Below, one piece after another: positions 25,746 through 34,197 of a stretch of 64,000 nucleotides of DNA. Both the position numbers and the translations under genes were made by a program. Each line of letters opens with the position of its first letter. The stretch's first letter is position 1. The stretch is taken from NCBI GenBank assembly GCA_036273735.1, contig DASUHA010000089.1, forward strand, positions 1-64,000, in the 5' to 3' direction. The notes under the pieces were generated by a model, which saw only the letters and a program-made list of their open reading frames with translations, was not told where the DNA came from and ran no database searches. Source of the DNA: 13-2-20CM-66-19 sp036273735. Lineage in GTDB: Bacteria > Pseudomonadota > Gammaproteobacteria > Steroidobacterales > Steroidobacteraceae.

Positions 25746-26813
25746 ATGCCCGAAGAACGCGAAGCAAGCGTTCAGTTGCTCAAGACCTTCGCGCCGCTCG
25801 ACGGCCTGAAGCGCGACAACCTCGCGGCGCTCGCCAAGAAAGTCGTCGTGCGCACCCTGCCCGCCGGGCGTGTGCTCTTCAAGGAAGGCGATACCGACAA
25901 GCGCACCGTGTGGGTCGTAGCCGGTATGGTGGAGGTGAAGGAAGCCGAGCGCACCGTTGCCATCATCCGCGGCGGCACTCCCGAGGCGCGAACGCCGCTC
26001 TCCCCGCAGCTTCCGCGGCAAGTGACCGCACGCGCGGTCGATGAGGTCAGCTACCTCTCGATCGACAGCGAGCTACTCGACGTCATCGTCACCTGGGATC
26101 AGACCGGGACCTATGAAGTCGCCGAGCTGCAGTCGCTCGAGGGCGCGGGCAGCGATGACTGGATGACGACGCTCCTTTCGACCAAGGCGTTCCACCGCAT
26201 TCCACCCGCCAACATCCAGGCGATCTTCATGCGCCTGCAGCGTGTGCCATATCGGGCGGGCGATGTCGTCATCAAGCAGGGCGATGAGGGCGATTTCTTC
26301 TATGTCATCGTGAGCGGGAAATGTGTCGTAACCCGCGAGACACCGCTCAACAAAGAGGGTATCAAGCTCGCCGAGCTCGGCGTCGGTGACACCTTCGGTG
26401 AAGAGGCGCTGATCGCGGAGGCCAAGCGCAACGCCACCGTCACGATGCTCGCCGACGGGGTGCTGATGCGCCTCAACAAGCAGGATTTCCGCGAGCTGAT
26501 GAACGAGCCGCTGCTGCAATGGGTGAGCTACGAGCGGGCGCGGGAGATCGTCGCGCGCGGCGGCCGCTGGCTCGACGTGCGCCTGCCGAGCGAGCATCAG
26601 AATCTCGCCATCGAAGGCTCACTCAACATCCCGCTCTACTTCATCCGCCTGAAGCTCACGACCCTCGATCGCAAGATACCCTACGTCGTCTATTGCGATA
26701 CCGGCCGGCGCAGCTCCGCCGCTGCCTACATCCTGGTGGAGCGCGGTTTCGATGCCTACGTGCTGACGGGTGGCCTGACACACAGCGGCATTGCGCTGCG
26801 TAGGTCAGCCTGA
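25746..26813 (+). CDS. Cyclic-nucleotide-binding domain and rhodanese fusion protein
   Basis: A 355-residue cytoplasmic protein. Residues about 12-120 form a degenerate first CNB domain (LPAGRVLFKEGDTDKRTVWV). Residues about 150-260 form a full second CNB (VVIKQGDEGDFFYVIVSGK, then GDTFGEEALIAEAKRNATV with the phosphate-binding cassette). A rhodanese domain follows (about 265-350): WLDVRLPSEHQNLAIEGSLN and YCDTGRRSSAAAYIL with the presumptive active Cys near 317. The order suggests a cyclic-nucleotide-gated sulfurtransferase, as also seen in other proteobacteria. It is convergent with the PilZ gene. Confidence 0.85.
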   Translation: MPEEREASVQLLKTFAPLDGLKRDNLAALAKKVVVRTLPAGRVLFKEGDTDKRTVWVVAGMVEVKEAERTVAIIRGGTPEARTPLSPQLPRQVTARAVDEVSYLSIDSELLDVIVTWDQTGTYEVAELQSLEGAGSDDWMTTLLSTKAFHRIPPANIQAIFMRLQRVPYRAGDVVIKQGDEGDFFYVIVSGKCVVTRETPLNKEGIKLAELGVGDTFGEEALIAEAKRNATVTMLADGVLMRLNKQDFRELMNEPLLQWVSYERAREIVARGGRWLDVRLPSEHQNLAIEGSLNIPLYFIRLKLTTLDRKIPYVVYCDTGRRSSAAAYILVERGFDAYVLTGGLTHSGIALRRSA

Positions 26814-26817
26814 GCGA

Positions 26818-26835
26818 CCCGGGCCCCTCCCCGGG
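26818..26835. terminator. GC-rich hairpin between convergent genes
   Basis: CCCGGG (26818-26823) and CCCGGG (26830-26835) can pair around a six-base loop, placed exactly between the CNB-rhodanese stop (26813) and the pilZ stop (26840). No U-run, so it is a weak or factor-dependent bidirectional terminator. Confidence 0.45.
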
Positions 26836-26839
26836 CCAA

Positions 26840-27190
26840 TCACATCGTATGCGTGGCTTTGTCGCCCGCGAGCGCGCCGGCGAGATAGGTCTCGATCTTC
26901 TTCTGCGTCTGGCCGTGGTCCTGCTCGCTGAACTGGACCCCGATGCCGGCGGTGCGCTTGCCCTGCGCGCCCTTCGGAGTCACCCAGATCACCCGGCCGG
27001 CCACCGGCAGCTTCTCGTCCTCGCCCATGAGGTTGAGCAGCATGAATACTTCATCGCCGAGCCGGTAGTTGCTGTTGGTTGGGATGAAGAGGCCGCCGTT
27101 CTTCACGAACGGCATGTATGCCAGGTACAGCGCACTCTTGTCCTTGATGGTGAGCGTCAAGAGGCCCGGCTTGTTCCCACCTGCTCGCAA
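26840..27190 (-). CDS. pilZ: PilZ-domain protein
   Basis: A 116-residue protein that starts at TTG 27190; no other start is available upstream of the domain. It closely resembles the type IV pilus PilZ that lies after holB in many gammaproteobacteria: LLTLTIKDKSALYLAYMPFV, NGGLFIPTNSNYRLGDEVF, GRVIWVTPKGAQGKRTAGIG and QFSEQDHG. The RxxxR and DxSxxG c-di-GMP motif is absent, as in the pilus-specific PilZ. It binds PilB/FimX elsewhere. It follows holB by 22 nt and is the last gene of the fab-pab-holB operon. Confidence 0.9.
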   Translation of the reverse strand: MRAGGNKPGLLTLTIKDKSALYLAYMPFVKNGGLFIPTNSNYRLGDEVFMLLNLMGEDEKLPVAGRVIWVTPKGAQGKRTAGIGVQFSEQDHGQTQKKIETYLAGALAGDKATHTM

Positions 27191-27212
27191 AATCTATATA
27201 CCTCGGCCCGGA

Positions 27213-28178
27213 TCAGGCGGAGCGCGCCGAGAGGCTGCGCAGCAGGCTCTCGAGCGCCAGTCCCCGGTTGATCGGCACGTCGAACGATGACTTGAGCTCC
27301 CGAACGGTGTCCAGGAGCCCGAAAAGCTGCCGTAAGTCTAAGCTTTCCGCCGGGCCGCGCGGGTGGGCGCCAGGCCGCACTTTTGTAAAGTCGCCGCCGC
27401 CGCCCAGGCGGCCACGGATGCGTTCCGTGAGCCAATTCTCAACGCAGCTCAAGCGCAGGGGCAGCTCCGAGCGGGCCCAGCGTTCGGCCATGGCCACAGG
27501 GTCGCCCCCGCCGGCCGCAGCCTCCTCGAGCCCAAGCCGAACCTCGGAAGCGACCTCGGCCACCGCCGCCGGATCGGCGGTCGCTGCCAGCATGGGTGCG
27601 GCTCCGAGGACCGCCAGCACCCTGCCCCAGTCGCCAGGTCCGCGGGTCGCCTCGAGCCAGGCGATCGCCTCGGCCGGCGCCGGGGCCCGGATGCGAACCT
27701 TCTGGCAGCGGCTGAGAATCGTGGCCGGCAGGCGCGAGGGCTGGGTGGCGACCAGCAGCAGCAGCGTACCCTGGGGCGGCTCCTCGAGCGTCTTCAGGAG
27801 CGCATTGGCCGCAAAGCGGTTGAGGGTATCCGCGGGCGACAGGATGCCGACTTTGTAGCCACCCTGGTGGGATGTGAGGGCGAGCTCCGCGGAGAGCTCA
27901 CGCACCTGCTCGATCCGGATCTGGGTGGAGGACTCGAGCGGCTGGACCCGAGCGAGGTCCGGGTGCTGACCCTGCGCGGCGCGCTGGCAGGAGGTACAGC
28001 GTCCGCAGGGCGCATCGCCCGGGTTCGAGCAGAGGACGAGGCGCGCGGCCCAGCCGGCGAGCCAGTCCCCTCCGGAGCCTGGCGCTTCATGAATCAGGAT
28101 GGCGTGCGGGAGCCTGCGGGCATCGTAAGCGCCTCGCAGGCTCGCGACCTCGGCGGTGAGCCAACCGGGGATGCTCAC
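27213..28178 (-). CDS. holB: DNA polymerase III delta-prime subunit (HolB)
   Basis: A 321-residue clamp-loader subunit. It has the zinc-binding CGRCTSC at about residues 58-64, the SRC sensor motif in ILSRCQKVRIRA (about 157), and LLKTLEEPPQGTLLLL. The P-loop is degenerate (GSGGDW), as expected since delta-prime does not bind ATP. Overlaps the tmk stop by 4 nt (ATGA). It interacts with HolA, DnaX and the beta clamp to load DNA polymerase III. It is part of the conserved mltG-tmk-holB-pilZ string. Confidence 0.95.
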   Translation of the reverse strand: MSIPGWLTAEVASLRGAYDARRLPHAILIHEAPGSGGDWLAGWAARLVLCSNPGDAPCGRCTSCQRAAQGQHPDLARVQPLESSTQIRIEQVRELSAELALTSHQGGYKVGILSPADTLNRFAANALLKTLEEPPQGTLLLLVATQPSRLPATILSRCQKVRIRAPAPAEAIAWLEATRGPGDWGRVLAVLGAAPMLAATADPAAVAEVASEVRLGLEEAAAGGGDPVAMAERWARSELPLRLSCVENWLTERIRGRLGGGGDFTKVRPGAHPRGPAESLDLRQLFGLLDTVRELKSSFDVPINRGLALESLLRSLSARSA

Positions 28179-28816
28179 CGACGCTCCCCGAGCGACAGGC
28201 GCTCGAGCACGGCGATCACCTGACTCTCCACGGCCTCCAGCGGGCGGGATGCATCGATGAGATGAATGCGCCGCGGCTCCCGCCGCGCCAACTCCAGATA
28301 CGCGGCGCGCACCCGCTCGAAGAAGGCCTGTGCCTCGGCCTCGAATCGGTCGGTGACGGCTGCCTTGCGGCTCCTGGCGCGCTCGAGGCCCATGGGCACC
28401 GGCAAGTCGAGCAGCAGCGTGCAGTCCGGCTGCAGGTCACCGTGTACCTGGGCCGCCAGCGATTCGATCCATGTCGGATCGATCCCACGGCCACCGCCCT
28501 GGTAGGCGCGCGTGGCATCGGTGAAGCGATCACATACGATCCATTCGCCGCGCGCCAGCGCCGGACGGATCAGGCTCGCGATGTGAATGCCTCGCGCGGC
28601 GAACATGAGGAGGGTCTCGGTAACGGGCGACAGCGGCTCGTCTCCCCGCTCGAGCACGATCTGCCGCACGCGCTCGGCGAGCGGTGTGCCACCCGGCTCC
28701 CGGGTGAGCGTGGCGTGGATCGAGCGCCCGGCGAGCCATTCGCAGACGCGCTGCGCGATGGTGGACTTGCCCGCCCCCTCTATTCCCTCCAGAGTGATGA
28801 ATAGCCCTTTGGTCAT
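28175..28816 (-). CDS. tmk: Thymidylate kinase
   Basis: A 213-residue dTMP kinase. Walker A at GIEGAGKST (about 11-19), the DRF motif in CDRFTDATRAYQGGGRG (about 95-111) and the Arg-rich LID region (GLERARSRK). This enzyme makes dTDP for DNA synthesis. Overlaps holB by 4 nt and mltG by 4 nt, so the three are translated as a block. The length is normal for the family. Confidence 0.97.
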   Translation of the reverse strand: MTKGLFITLEGIEGAGKSTIAQRVCEWLAGRSIHATLTREPGGTPLAERVRQIVLERGDEPLSPVTETLLMFAARGIHIASLIRPALARGEWIVCDRFTDATRAYQGGGRGIDPTWIESLAAQVHGDLQPDCTLLLDLPVPMGLERARSRKAAVTDRFEAEAQAFFERVRAAYLELARREPRRIHLIDASRPLEAVESQVIAVLERLSLGERR

Positions 28817-29883
28817 CGACTTCCCGCCGGCTGGCGGCGCACCGCAGCCTGTTGCTGCTCGCGCAGCCGCTCGAGGTAGGCGCGCAGCTCCGCATCGTGC
28901 TCCACGAGCGTCTTCGAGAAATGATGACCGCCCTGTCCCGTCGCCACGAAGTAAAGATCGTCGGTGTGATCGGGGTGCACGGCAGCAAGCAGCGACTCCA
29001 GGCCCGGAAGCGAGATGGGTGTGGGCGGCAGGCCCGAGCGGGTGTAGGAGTTGTAGGGCGTATCGGTGGTGAGATCGCGCGAATGGATCTTGCCATCATA
29101 CTGCTCGCCGAGACCGTAGATCACCGTTGGATCCGATTGCAGGCGCATGCCGCGGCGCAGGCGGTTGACGAATACGCCCGCGATGCGCGTGCGCTCATCG
29201 GTGACACCCGTCTCCTTCTCGATGACCGAGGCGAGGATCAGCGCCTGATAGGGACTGTCGAAGGGCAGATCGGTGCTTCTTTGCTCCCAGATCCTGCCGA
29301 GCACTGCAGCCATCCGCTCGTACGCCATCGAGAGGATCGTCTCATCGCTCGTGCCGGGCGTGAAACGATACGTATCGGGGAAGAAGCGCCCCTCGGGGCT
29401 CTCGCCCGGATGGCCGAGCGCGCTCATCACTTCACTTTCGCTCCTGCCGCGCAGCGTGTGAGCGATGTCCGACTGCGCATCGAGCTCGTGCCGGAAGTCG
29501 GCAAATCTCGCTCCCTCGACGATGGTGATCTGCTCCAACACCACCCTACCCTGCTCGAACATGCGGATGATGTCGGCCGGACTTGCATGCGGAGCCACCT
29601 CGTAGGTGCCGATCTCGATACGCGGAATGCGTCGCTGCAGACGCAGGTAGAGCTCGACCTCGCGTGGGTGATCGAGTGCGCCGAGGCCGGCGAGGCGGGC
29701 GAGTACGGCGCGGGTGCTCTCGCCGGGTGCAACCTTGAGCTCGATGGGCTTCGCCGCCGGACCGGGAGAATGGAAATTCTCACCCAACAGCACGTAAGCC
29801 CCCGCGGCCCCGAGAGCGATCAGCGCGAGGAGCACGAGGATGGGCCTGCCGCGGCGCCTCGTGTCAGCCATCAGCCGGCTCAT
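28813..29883 (-). CDS. mltG: Endolytic murein transglycosylase MltG
   Basis: A 356-residue inner-membrane protein with a single N-terminal transmembrane helix (about 16-34), a LysM-like subdomain, and the catalytic YceG region: LASVIEKETGVTDERTRIAG with the general-acid Glu, then NRLRRGMRLQSDPTVIYG, and the late TPYNSYTRSGLPPTPIS block. It cleaves nascent glycan strands to end polymerisation. The start overlaps the pabC stop by 20 nt, which indicates tight coupling. Basic C-terminal tail. Confidence 0.95.
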   Translation of the reverse strand: MSRLMADTRRRGRPILVLLALIALGAAGAYVLLGENFHSPGPAAKPIELKVAPGESTRAVLARLAGLGALDHPREVELYLRLQRRIPRIEIGTYEVAPHASPADIIRMFEQGRVVLEQITIVEGARFADFRHELDAQSDIAHTLRGRSESEVMSALGHPGESPEGRFFPDTYRFTPGTSDETILSMAYERMAAVLGRIWEQRSTDLPFDSPYQALILASVIEKETGVTDERTRIAGVFVNRLRRGMRLQSDPTVIYGLGEQYDGKIHSRDLTTDTPYNSYTRSGLPPTPISLPGLESLLAAVHPDHTDDLYFVATGQGGHHFSKTLVEHDAELRAYLERLREQQQAAVRRQPAGSR

Positions 29884-30739
29884 CGAGCAGGGGCTGAAGC
29901 ATTCTCTGCAGACGCTGCGTCACCGGTCCCGGCATCAGCGTCCTCTGCCCGAGGCGCCCCACCGGCCAGATGCCCACCCGGGCGTTGGTGAGGAACATCT
30001 CACCTGCCGCCGCGAGGTCGGCCGGCCACAAGGTGCATTCCGTTGCCGTGAGGCCGGCCCGCTCGGCTTCGCGCAGCACCACGCGCCGCATGACACCTGC
30101 AACTCCGCAGGTGTCGATGGCAGGGGTGCGCAGCCGTGGTGAGTGCGCCGGGCCATCGACGAGGAACACGTTGGTCATGGTGCCGGATACCAGCTTTCCG
30201 CAACTGCTCAACATGAGGGACTCGGCAGCCTCGGCGGCTCCAGGCTCGCCGCGCGCGAGGATCTGCTCCAGGCGATTGCAGTGCTTGAGGCCGGCGAGCG
30301 CAGGGTTTTCGCCGAGGCGCATCGCCGCGAGGCGCACGCTCGCCCCCTGCTGCTGCAAGACGGGGTCTTCCACGGGCCAAGGATAGCGAATCGCCAGACG
30401 TGTTGCCTGCTCCCGGCCGCTCACTGCATAGCCGCGCACGGTGGCAGGACCCCGGGTCACGATCAGCTTGACGATCGAGCGCTCCGGCACCGCCGCCAGC
30501 CGCAAGACTTCGTGCCGCAGCAGCTCGGCCGGCGGCGGTGAAAATCCGAGCGTGCGACAGCCGTGCGCCAGGCGCTCGAGATGCAGGGCGAGGAAGCGCG
30601 CGCGTCCGCGCAGACAGGCGATCGTCTCGAAGACACCGTCGCCGAAATGAAGGCCCCGATCGAGCCACGACAACTCGCCCCCGGCCACGCCGTTGATCAG
30701 AGCTGACACACCGCCGGGCAACTCCGTGGCCCCATCCAT
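29864..30739 (-). CDS. pabC: Aminodeoxychorismate lyase (PabC)
   Basis: The ATG at 30739 gives 291 residues, starting just after the pabB stop at 30754. It is a class IV PLP-dependent fold: WLDRGLHFGDGVFET (residues about 25-39), the PLP-lysine in AGLKHCNRLEQILARGE, and SGTMTNVFLVDG near 195. PabC converts aminodeoxychorismate to p-aminobenzoate and pyruvate in folate synthesis. It follows pabB, so the two steps of pAB synthesis lie side by side. The longer open frame that extends upstream into pabB is a shadow. Confidence 0.93.
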   Translation of the reverse strand: MDGATELPGGVSALINGVAGGELSWLDRGLHFGDGVFETIACLRGRARFLALHLERLAHGCRTLGFSPPPAELLRHEVLRLAAVPERSIVKLIVTRGPATVRGYAVSGREQATRLAIRYPWPVEDPVLQQQGASVRLAAMRLGENPALAGLKHCNRLEQILARGEPGAAEAAESLMLSSCGKLVSGTMTNVFLVDGPAHSPRLRTPAIDTCGVAGVMRRVVLREAERAGLTATECTLWPADLAAAGEMFLTNARVGIWPVGRLGQRTLMPGPVTQRLQRMLQPLLDEPADG

Positions 30740-30753
30740 TGCAGAGGACGGGG

Positions 30754-32151
30754 TCACGCGGCGGCTCCCGCCCGCGGCACCTCGCCGAAGGCTGCGAGGA
30801 GGCCGCGCGCCTTGGCGCGGGTCTCCTCGAGCTCGCGCTCGGGATCCGAGTCCGCGACGATTCCGGCGCCCGCCCGAAACCCGATCTGATGACCTGCGAG
30901 GGTCATCGTGCGGATGAGGATGTTGAAATCCATGCTGCCGTCGCGCCCGAGAAGCCCGAGGGAGCCCGTGTAGGCGCCGCGCGCCTCGCCCTCGAGCTCC
31001 GCGATGATCTCCATGCAGCGATACTTCGGACAGCCGGTGATCGTACCGCCCGGAAACACGGCGCGCAGGGCATCGAGCGGTGTTACATCCGTCCGCAGCG
31101 TCCCGGTGACGCTGGAGACGATATGGTGTACGTGTGCATAGGATTCGATGCACATCAGCTCTTCGACGCGCACCGAGCCGGGCTCGCACACTCGCCCGAG
31201 ATCGTTGCGCTCGAGGTCGATCAACATGATGTGCTCGGCGCGCTCCTTCGGATGCGCCACGAGGGCCGCCATCTCGCGCGCGTCTGCCCCGGGCTGACGG
31301 CTGCGCGGCCGCGTCCCGGCAATGGGACGAGTCTCGATGCGCCGGCCCGCCACGCGCACAAGGCGCTCCGGCGAGGAGCTGAGCAGAGCCGTGCCACGCC
31401 ACTGTGCCAGCGCCGCGAAAGGCGCGGGATTGACCGTGCGCAGGCATTCATAGAGCCGTCCGATATCCACATCAGTGCGTAGCGTGACCTGCCAGGGCCG
31501 CGAAAGATTGGTTTGATAGATATCACCGGCGCGGATGTAGTCCTTCCCTCGGCGCACCCGCTCGAGGTAAGCCGCCGGGTCTTCTTCCAGGATGCTCGCC
31601 ACGGCAAGCGGTTCAGGCGTCGCATCGGAATCGGAGCCGGACCCCATGAGCTCGCGGACGTCGCTCTCGATCGCATCGAGCGCCGTAGCGGCGCCCTCCT
31701 CTGCGATCACCTGCAGTCCCGATAGAGCGTCCTGCACGAGTGCACAGGGAACGCGCAGGGCAAAAGCCTGCCAGGCGTGTGCAGCGGACAGGCGGGGTAA
31801 CACGAGCCGCGGCTCGACTTCGGCGGCGATCTCATAGCCGAGAAAGACCGCCCAGCCGCCCGTGAAGGGCAGATCCGGCTCAGCGCTCGCACGCTCGCTC
31901 GCGATCCAGCGCGCGAGCGCCGCCAGAAATCCGCCTCCGGGGCCAACCACCTGCGCCGGTACCGCCCCCTGAGCGTGCAGGTGTCCCTGCGCGTCGAGCC
32001 AGAGGGCTCCGGTCGGCTGCGCTACGAGGACGCTCCTGCGGCCGAGGGGACCCTCGGCGGCACTGTCGAAGAGTACGGGATAGCGCGCGGGGCGGCTCGC
32101 CGCGAGTTGGCGCAGTACGGCCGGCGGGACGTCCAGCTCGCGGAGGATCAA
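30754..32151 (-). CDS. pabB: Aminodeoxychorismate synthase component I (PabB)
   Basis: The start is set at TTG 32151, because GGGAGG sits 6 nt before it and an inverted repeat lies just upstream. The open frame reaches an ATG at 32268, but its extra 39 residues are low complexity. The 465-residue product is a chorismate-binding enzyme: GDIYQTNLSRP, SSSPERLVRV, PIAGTRPR, HIMLIDLERNDLGRVC and FPGGTITGCPKYRCMEII. ADC synthases usually have Lys in PIKGT, and TrpE has Ala; this protein has Ala, see findings. The adjacent pabC makes PabB the more likely call. Confidence 0.82.
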   Translation of the reverse strand: MILRELDVPPAVLRQLAASRPARYPVLFDSAAEGPLGRRSVLVAQPTGALWLDAQGHLHAQGAVPAQVVGPGGGFLAALARWIASERASAEPDLPFTGGWAVFLGYEIAAEVEPRLVLPRLSAAHAWQAFALRVPCALVQDALSGLQVIAEEGAATALDAIESDVRELMGSGSDSDATPEPLAVASILEEDPAAYLERVRRGKDYIRAGDIYQTNLSRPWQVTLRTDVDIGRLYECLRTVNPAPFAALAQWRGTALLSSSPERLVRVAGRRIETRPIAGTRPRSRQPGADAREMAALVAHPKERAEHIMLIDLERNDLGRVCEPGSVRVEELMCIESYAHVHHIVSSVTGTLRTDVTPLDALRAVFPGGTITGCPKYRCMEIIAELEGEARGAYTGSLGLLGRDGSMDFNILIRTMTLAGHQIGFRAGAGIVADSDPERELEETRAKARGLLAAFGEVPRAGAAA

Positions 32152-32183
32152 GTTGTGCCTCCCGTGCGAAAGCAAACGATAGA

Positions 32184-32210
32184 GCGGCCCAGGGCCGCTC
32201 CCTGGGCCGC
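32184..32210 (-). terminator. Perfect 10-bp stem-loop between fabF and pabB
   Basis: GCGGCCCAGG (32184-32193) pairs perfectly with CCTGGGCCGC (32201-32210), with a 7-nt loop. It lies between the fabF stop and the pabB TTG start, on the minus strand followed by a T-rich but interrupted stretch. It may weaken transcription from the fab genes into pabB. Confidence 0.5.
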
Positions 32211-32272
32211 GAGATGAAACCCGTGACTCGGCTGGCCGCCCAAAGCGGCGAAGCCGACTTTGGGCCAATTGA

Positions 32273-33514
32273 TCAGAATCGTTTGAAGATAACCGAGCCG
32301 TTGGTGCCGCCGAAGCCGAAGGAGTTCGACAGGGCGATATCGATCTTCATCTGTCGCGCAGTGTTCGGCACGAAGTCGAGATCACAGTCCGGATCGGGCG
32401 TGCGATAGTTGATGGTGGGCGGCGCGACCTGATCGCGGATTGCCAGAATGGAGAAGATGGCCTCCACCACTCCTGCTGCGCCGAGCAGATGACCGGTCAT
32501 GGACTTGGTCGAGCTCACCGCGAGCCGCCGCGCGTGATCGCCGAAGGCACGCTTCATGGCCAGCGTCTCCGCCTTGTCGCCGGCAGGAGTCGAGGTTGCA
32601 TGCGCATTGACGTACTGCACGTCGGAAGCATTGAGCGAGGCGTCTTTCAGCGCATTCGACATCGCGAGGCGAGCGCCTTCGCCATCCTCCGGCGGCAGCG
32701 TGATGTGGTAGGCATCACCGCTCATGCCAAAGCCCACGAGCTCCGCGTAGATGCGCGCACCGCGCCGGCGCGCGTGCTCCAGCTCCTCGAGGATGACGGC
32801 GCCGCCGCCATCGCTCAACACGAAGCCGTCGCGCTCGAGATCCCACGGCCGGCTGGCCTCGGCCGGTGACTCGTTGCGGGTCGACAGCGCCTTCGCCTGC
32901 GCGAAGCTCGCAAGTCCGCAGACCGTCGTTGCCATCTCGCCGCCGCCGGCGATCAGCATGTCTGCATCGCCGTATTGAATGGTGCGCATCGCGATTCCGA
33001 TCGCGTGCGTCGAGGTGGTGCAGGCGGTGACCACGCCGAGATTCGGCCCCTTGAGGCCGTACTTGATGGACAGGTGCCCGGCGATCATGTTGACGATCGT
33101 CGCCGGCACGAAGAACGGAGAGATCTTGCGCGGGTTGCCGGTCTTTACGTAGGCGTCATACTCGCTCTCGATCGTGCCGAGGCCACCGATGCCGGCGCCG
33201 CAGACGGCGCCGCAGCGCGTCGCATCCACTTTCGAGAAGTCCAGCCCCGAGTCCTCGACAGCCTGGATGCCCGCGGCGACGCCATAGTGCATGAATTCGT
33301 CCATGCGCCGCAGCTCCTTGGTGTTGAAGTAGCGGCTGGAGTCGAAGTCCTTGACCTGCCCGCCGAAACGCACGGGGAAGTTGGACACGTCGAACCGGGT
33401 GATCGGTCCAATGCCGCTCTCGCCGGCGAGAATGGCTTTCCAGGCGGTCTCCACCGCGCTGCCCACGGGCGAGATCAATCCCAAGCCCGTCACGACCACA
33501 CGACGCTTGCTCAC
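32273..33514 (-). CDS. fabF: 3-oxoacyl-[ACP] synthase II (FabF)
   Basis: A 413-residue condensing enzyme. The catalytic Cys is in VVTACTTSTHAIGIA (about residue 163), and the two His in YVNAHATSTPAGDKAE (about 303) and KSMTGHLLGAAGVVE (about 340). It elongates acyl-ACP with malonyl-ACP. It follows acpP by about 147 nt and is expressed from the same minus-strand cluster. Length and motifs are normal. Confidence 0.97.
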   Translation of the reverse strand: MSKRRVVVTGLGLISPVGSAVETAWKAILAGESGIGPITRFDVSNFPVRFGGQVKDFDSSRYFNTKELRRMDEFMHYGVAAGIQAVEDSGLDFSKVDATRCGAVCGAGIGGLGTIESEYDAYVKTGNPRKISPFFVPATIVNMIAGHLSIKYGLKGPNLGVVTACTTSTHAIGIAMRTIQYGDADMLIAGGGEMATTVCGLASFAQAKALSTRNESPAEASRPWDLERDGFVLSDGGGAVILEELEHARRRGARIYAELVGFGMSGDAYHITLPPEDGEGARLAMSNALKDASLNASDVQYVNAHATSTPAGDKAETLAMKRAFGDHARRLAVSSTKSMTGHLLGAAGVVEAIFSILAIRDQVAPPTINYRTPDPDCDLDFVPNTARQMKIDIALSNSFGFGGTNGSVIFKRF

Positions 33515-33661
33515 ACGCTACCCGTCTCTTGAGATGTTTCCTGGGAATTCCTGCGGCGCAGCGGCCGGCCCATCGTGGGCCTCGCGCCTGCGGCGCCGCC
33601 AGGCGCGCGGCGTCCGGTGTTGCAAGCCGCTCCGGGCGATCCGCTCGCGCCAACGCGACAA

Positions 33662-33904
33662 CTAGGCTTTGTTGCGGCGCTCGTTGATGTACTCGATGGC
33701 CTGGTGGACCGTGGTGATCTTCTCGGCGTCCTCATCGGGGATCTCGATCTCAAACTCCTCCTCGAGAGCCATCACGAGCTCGACCGTGTCGAGCGAGTCG
33801 GCTCCAAGATCGTCCACGAACGAGGCGTCATTGGTCACCTGCTCCTGCTTGACGCCAAGCTGCTCGGCCACGATGGCTTTGACCTGCTGCTCAACTGTGC
33901 TCAT
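33662..33904 (-). CDS. acpP: Acyl carrier protein
   Basis: An 80-residue acidic protein. The 4'-phosphopantetheine site is Ser in FVDDLGADSLDTVELVMALE, and the rest (EEEFEIEIPDEDAEKITTV) is typical AcpP. ATG 33904 with an AAGGA ribosome binding site about 10 nt upstream. It has its own candidate promoter in the 293-nt gap behind fabG, as expected for this abundant protein. It carries growing acyl chains for FabF, FabG and FabD. Confidence 0.97.
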   Translation of the reverse strand: MSTVEQQVKAIVAEQLGVKQEQVTNDASFVDDLGADSLDTVELVMALEEEFEIEIPDEDAEKITTVHQAIEYINERRNKA

Positions 33905-33990
33905 TAGCGGATGGTCCTTATATTTTAGAAATTGAGTATCGGAAATACGTACCCATGCCGCCAGGCCGGGGCCGGCGGCGCGGGCGCGGT

Positions 33991-34019
33991 ATTGTAGGGG
34001 AACACCCCCGGGGCTGCCA
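33991..34019 (-). promoter_or_regulatory. Candidate acpP promoter
   Basis: On the minus strand, TACAAT (33991-33996) lies 17 nt downstream of TGGCAG (34014-34019), which is a weak -35. TACAAT matches five of six -10 positions. It is about 85 nt upstream of the acpP ATG. Confidence 0.5.
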
Positions 34020-34063
34020 CTCGCCGTGCGATCGAGCTGAGTGATTGTTTTTGCTGAGGAAAC

Positions 34064-34092
34064 GACCCCAGGGGTCGGCCGCAGGCGCGGCC
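34064..34092 (-). terminator. Two tandem hairpins after fabG
   Basis: In the gap between fabG and acpP, GACCCC-A-GGGGTC (34064-34076) and GGCCGC-AGGC-GCGGCC (34077-34092) are adjacent inverted repeats, before the candidate acpP promoter in transcription order. Together they may reduce read-through from fabG so that acpP is set by its own promoter. Confidence 0.4.
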
Positions 34093-34197
34093 GGAAACCG
34101 CCTGGCGGCAGCCCCCGCTGTGGCGCCGATCCAACGGGAGTCACGGCAGACCCGGGAGTGCCGGCCGCCCGCGGCCGCACGCCCACCAGGGGTGCCC

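Noticed and set aside
28852..29991. A 379-codon plus-strand frame across mltG
   Set aside because: Antisense to mltG, which is certain by motif and operon context.
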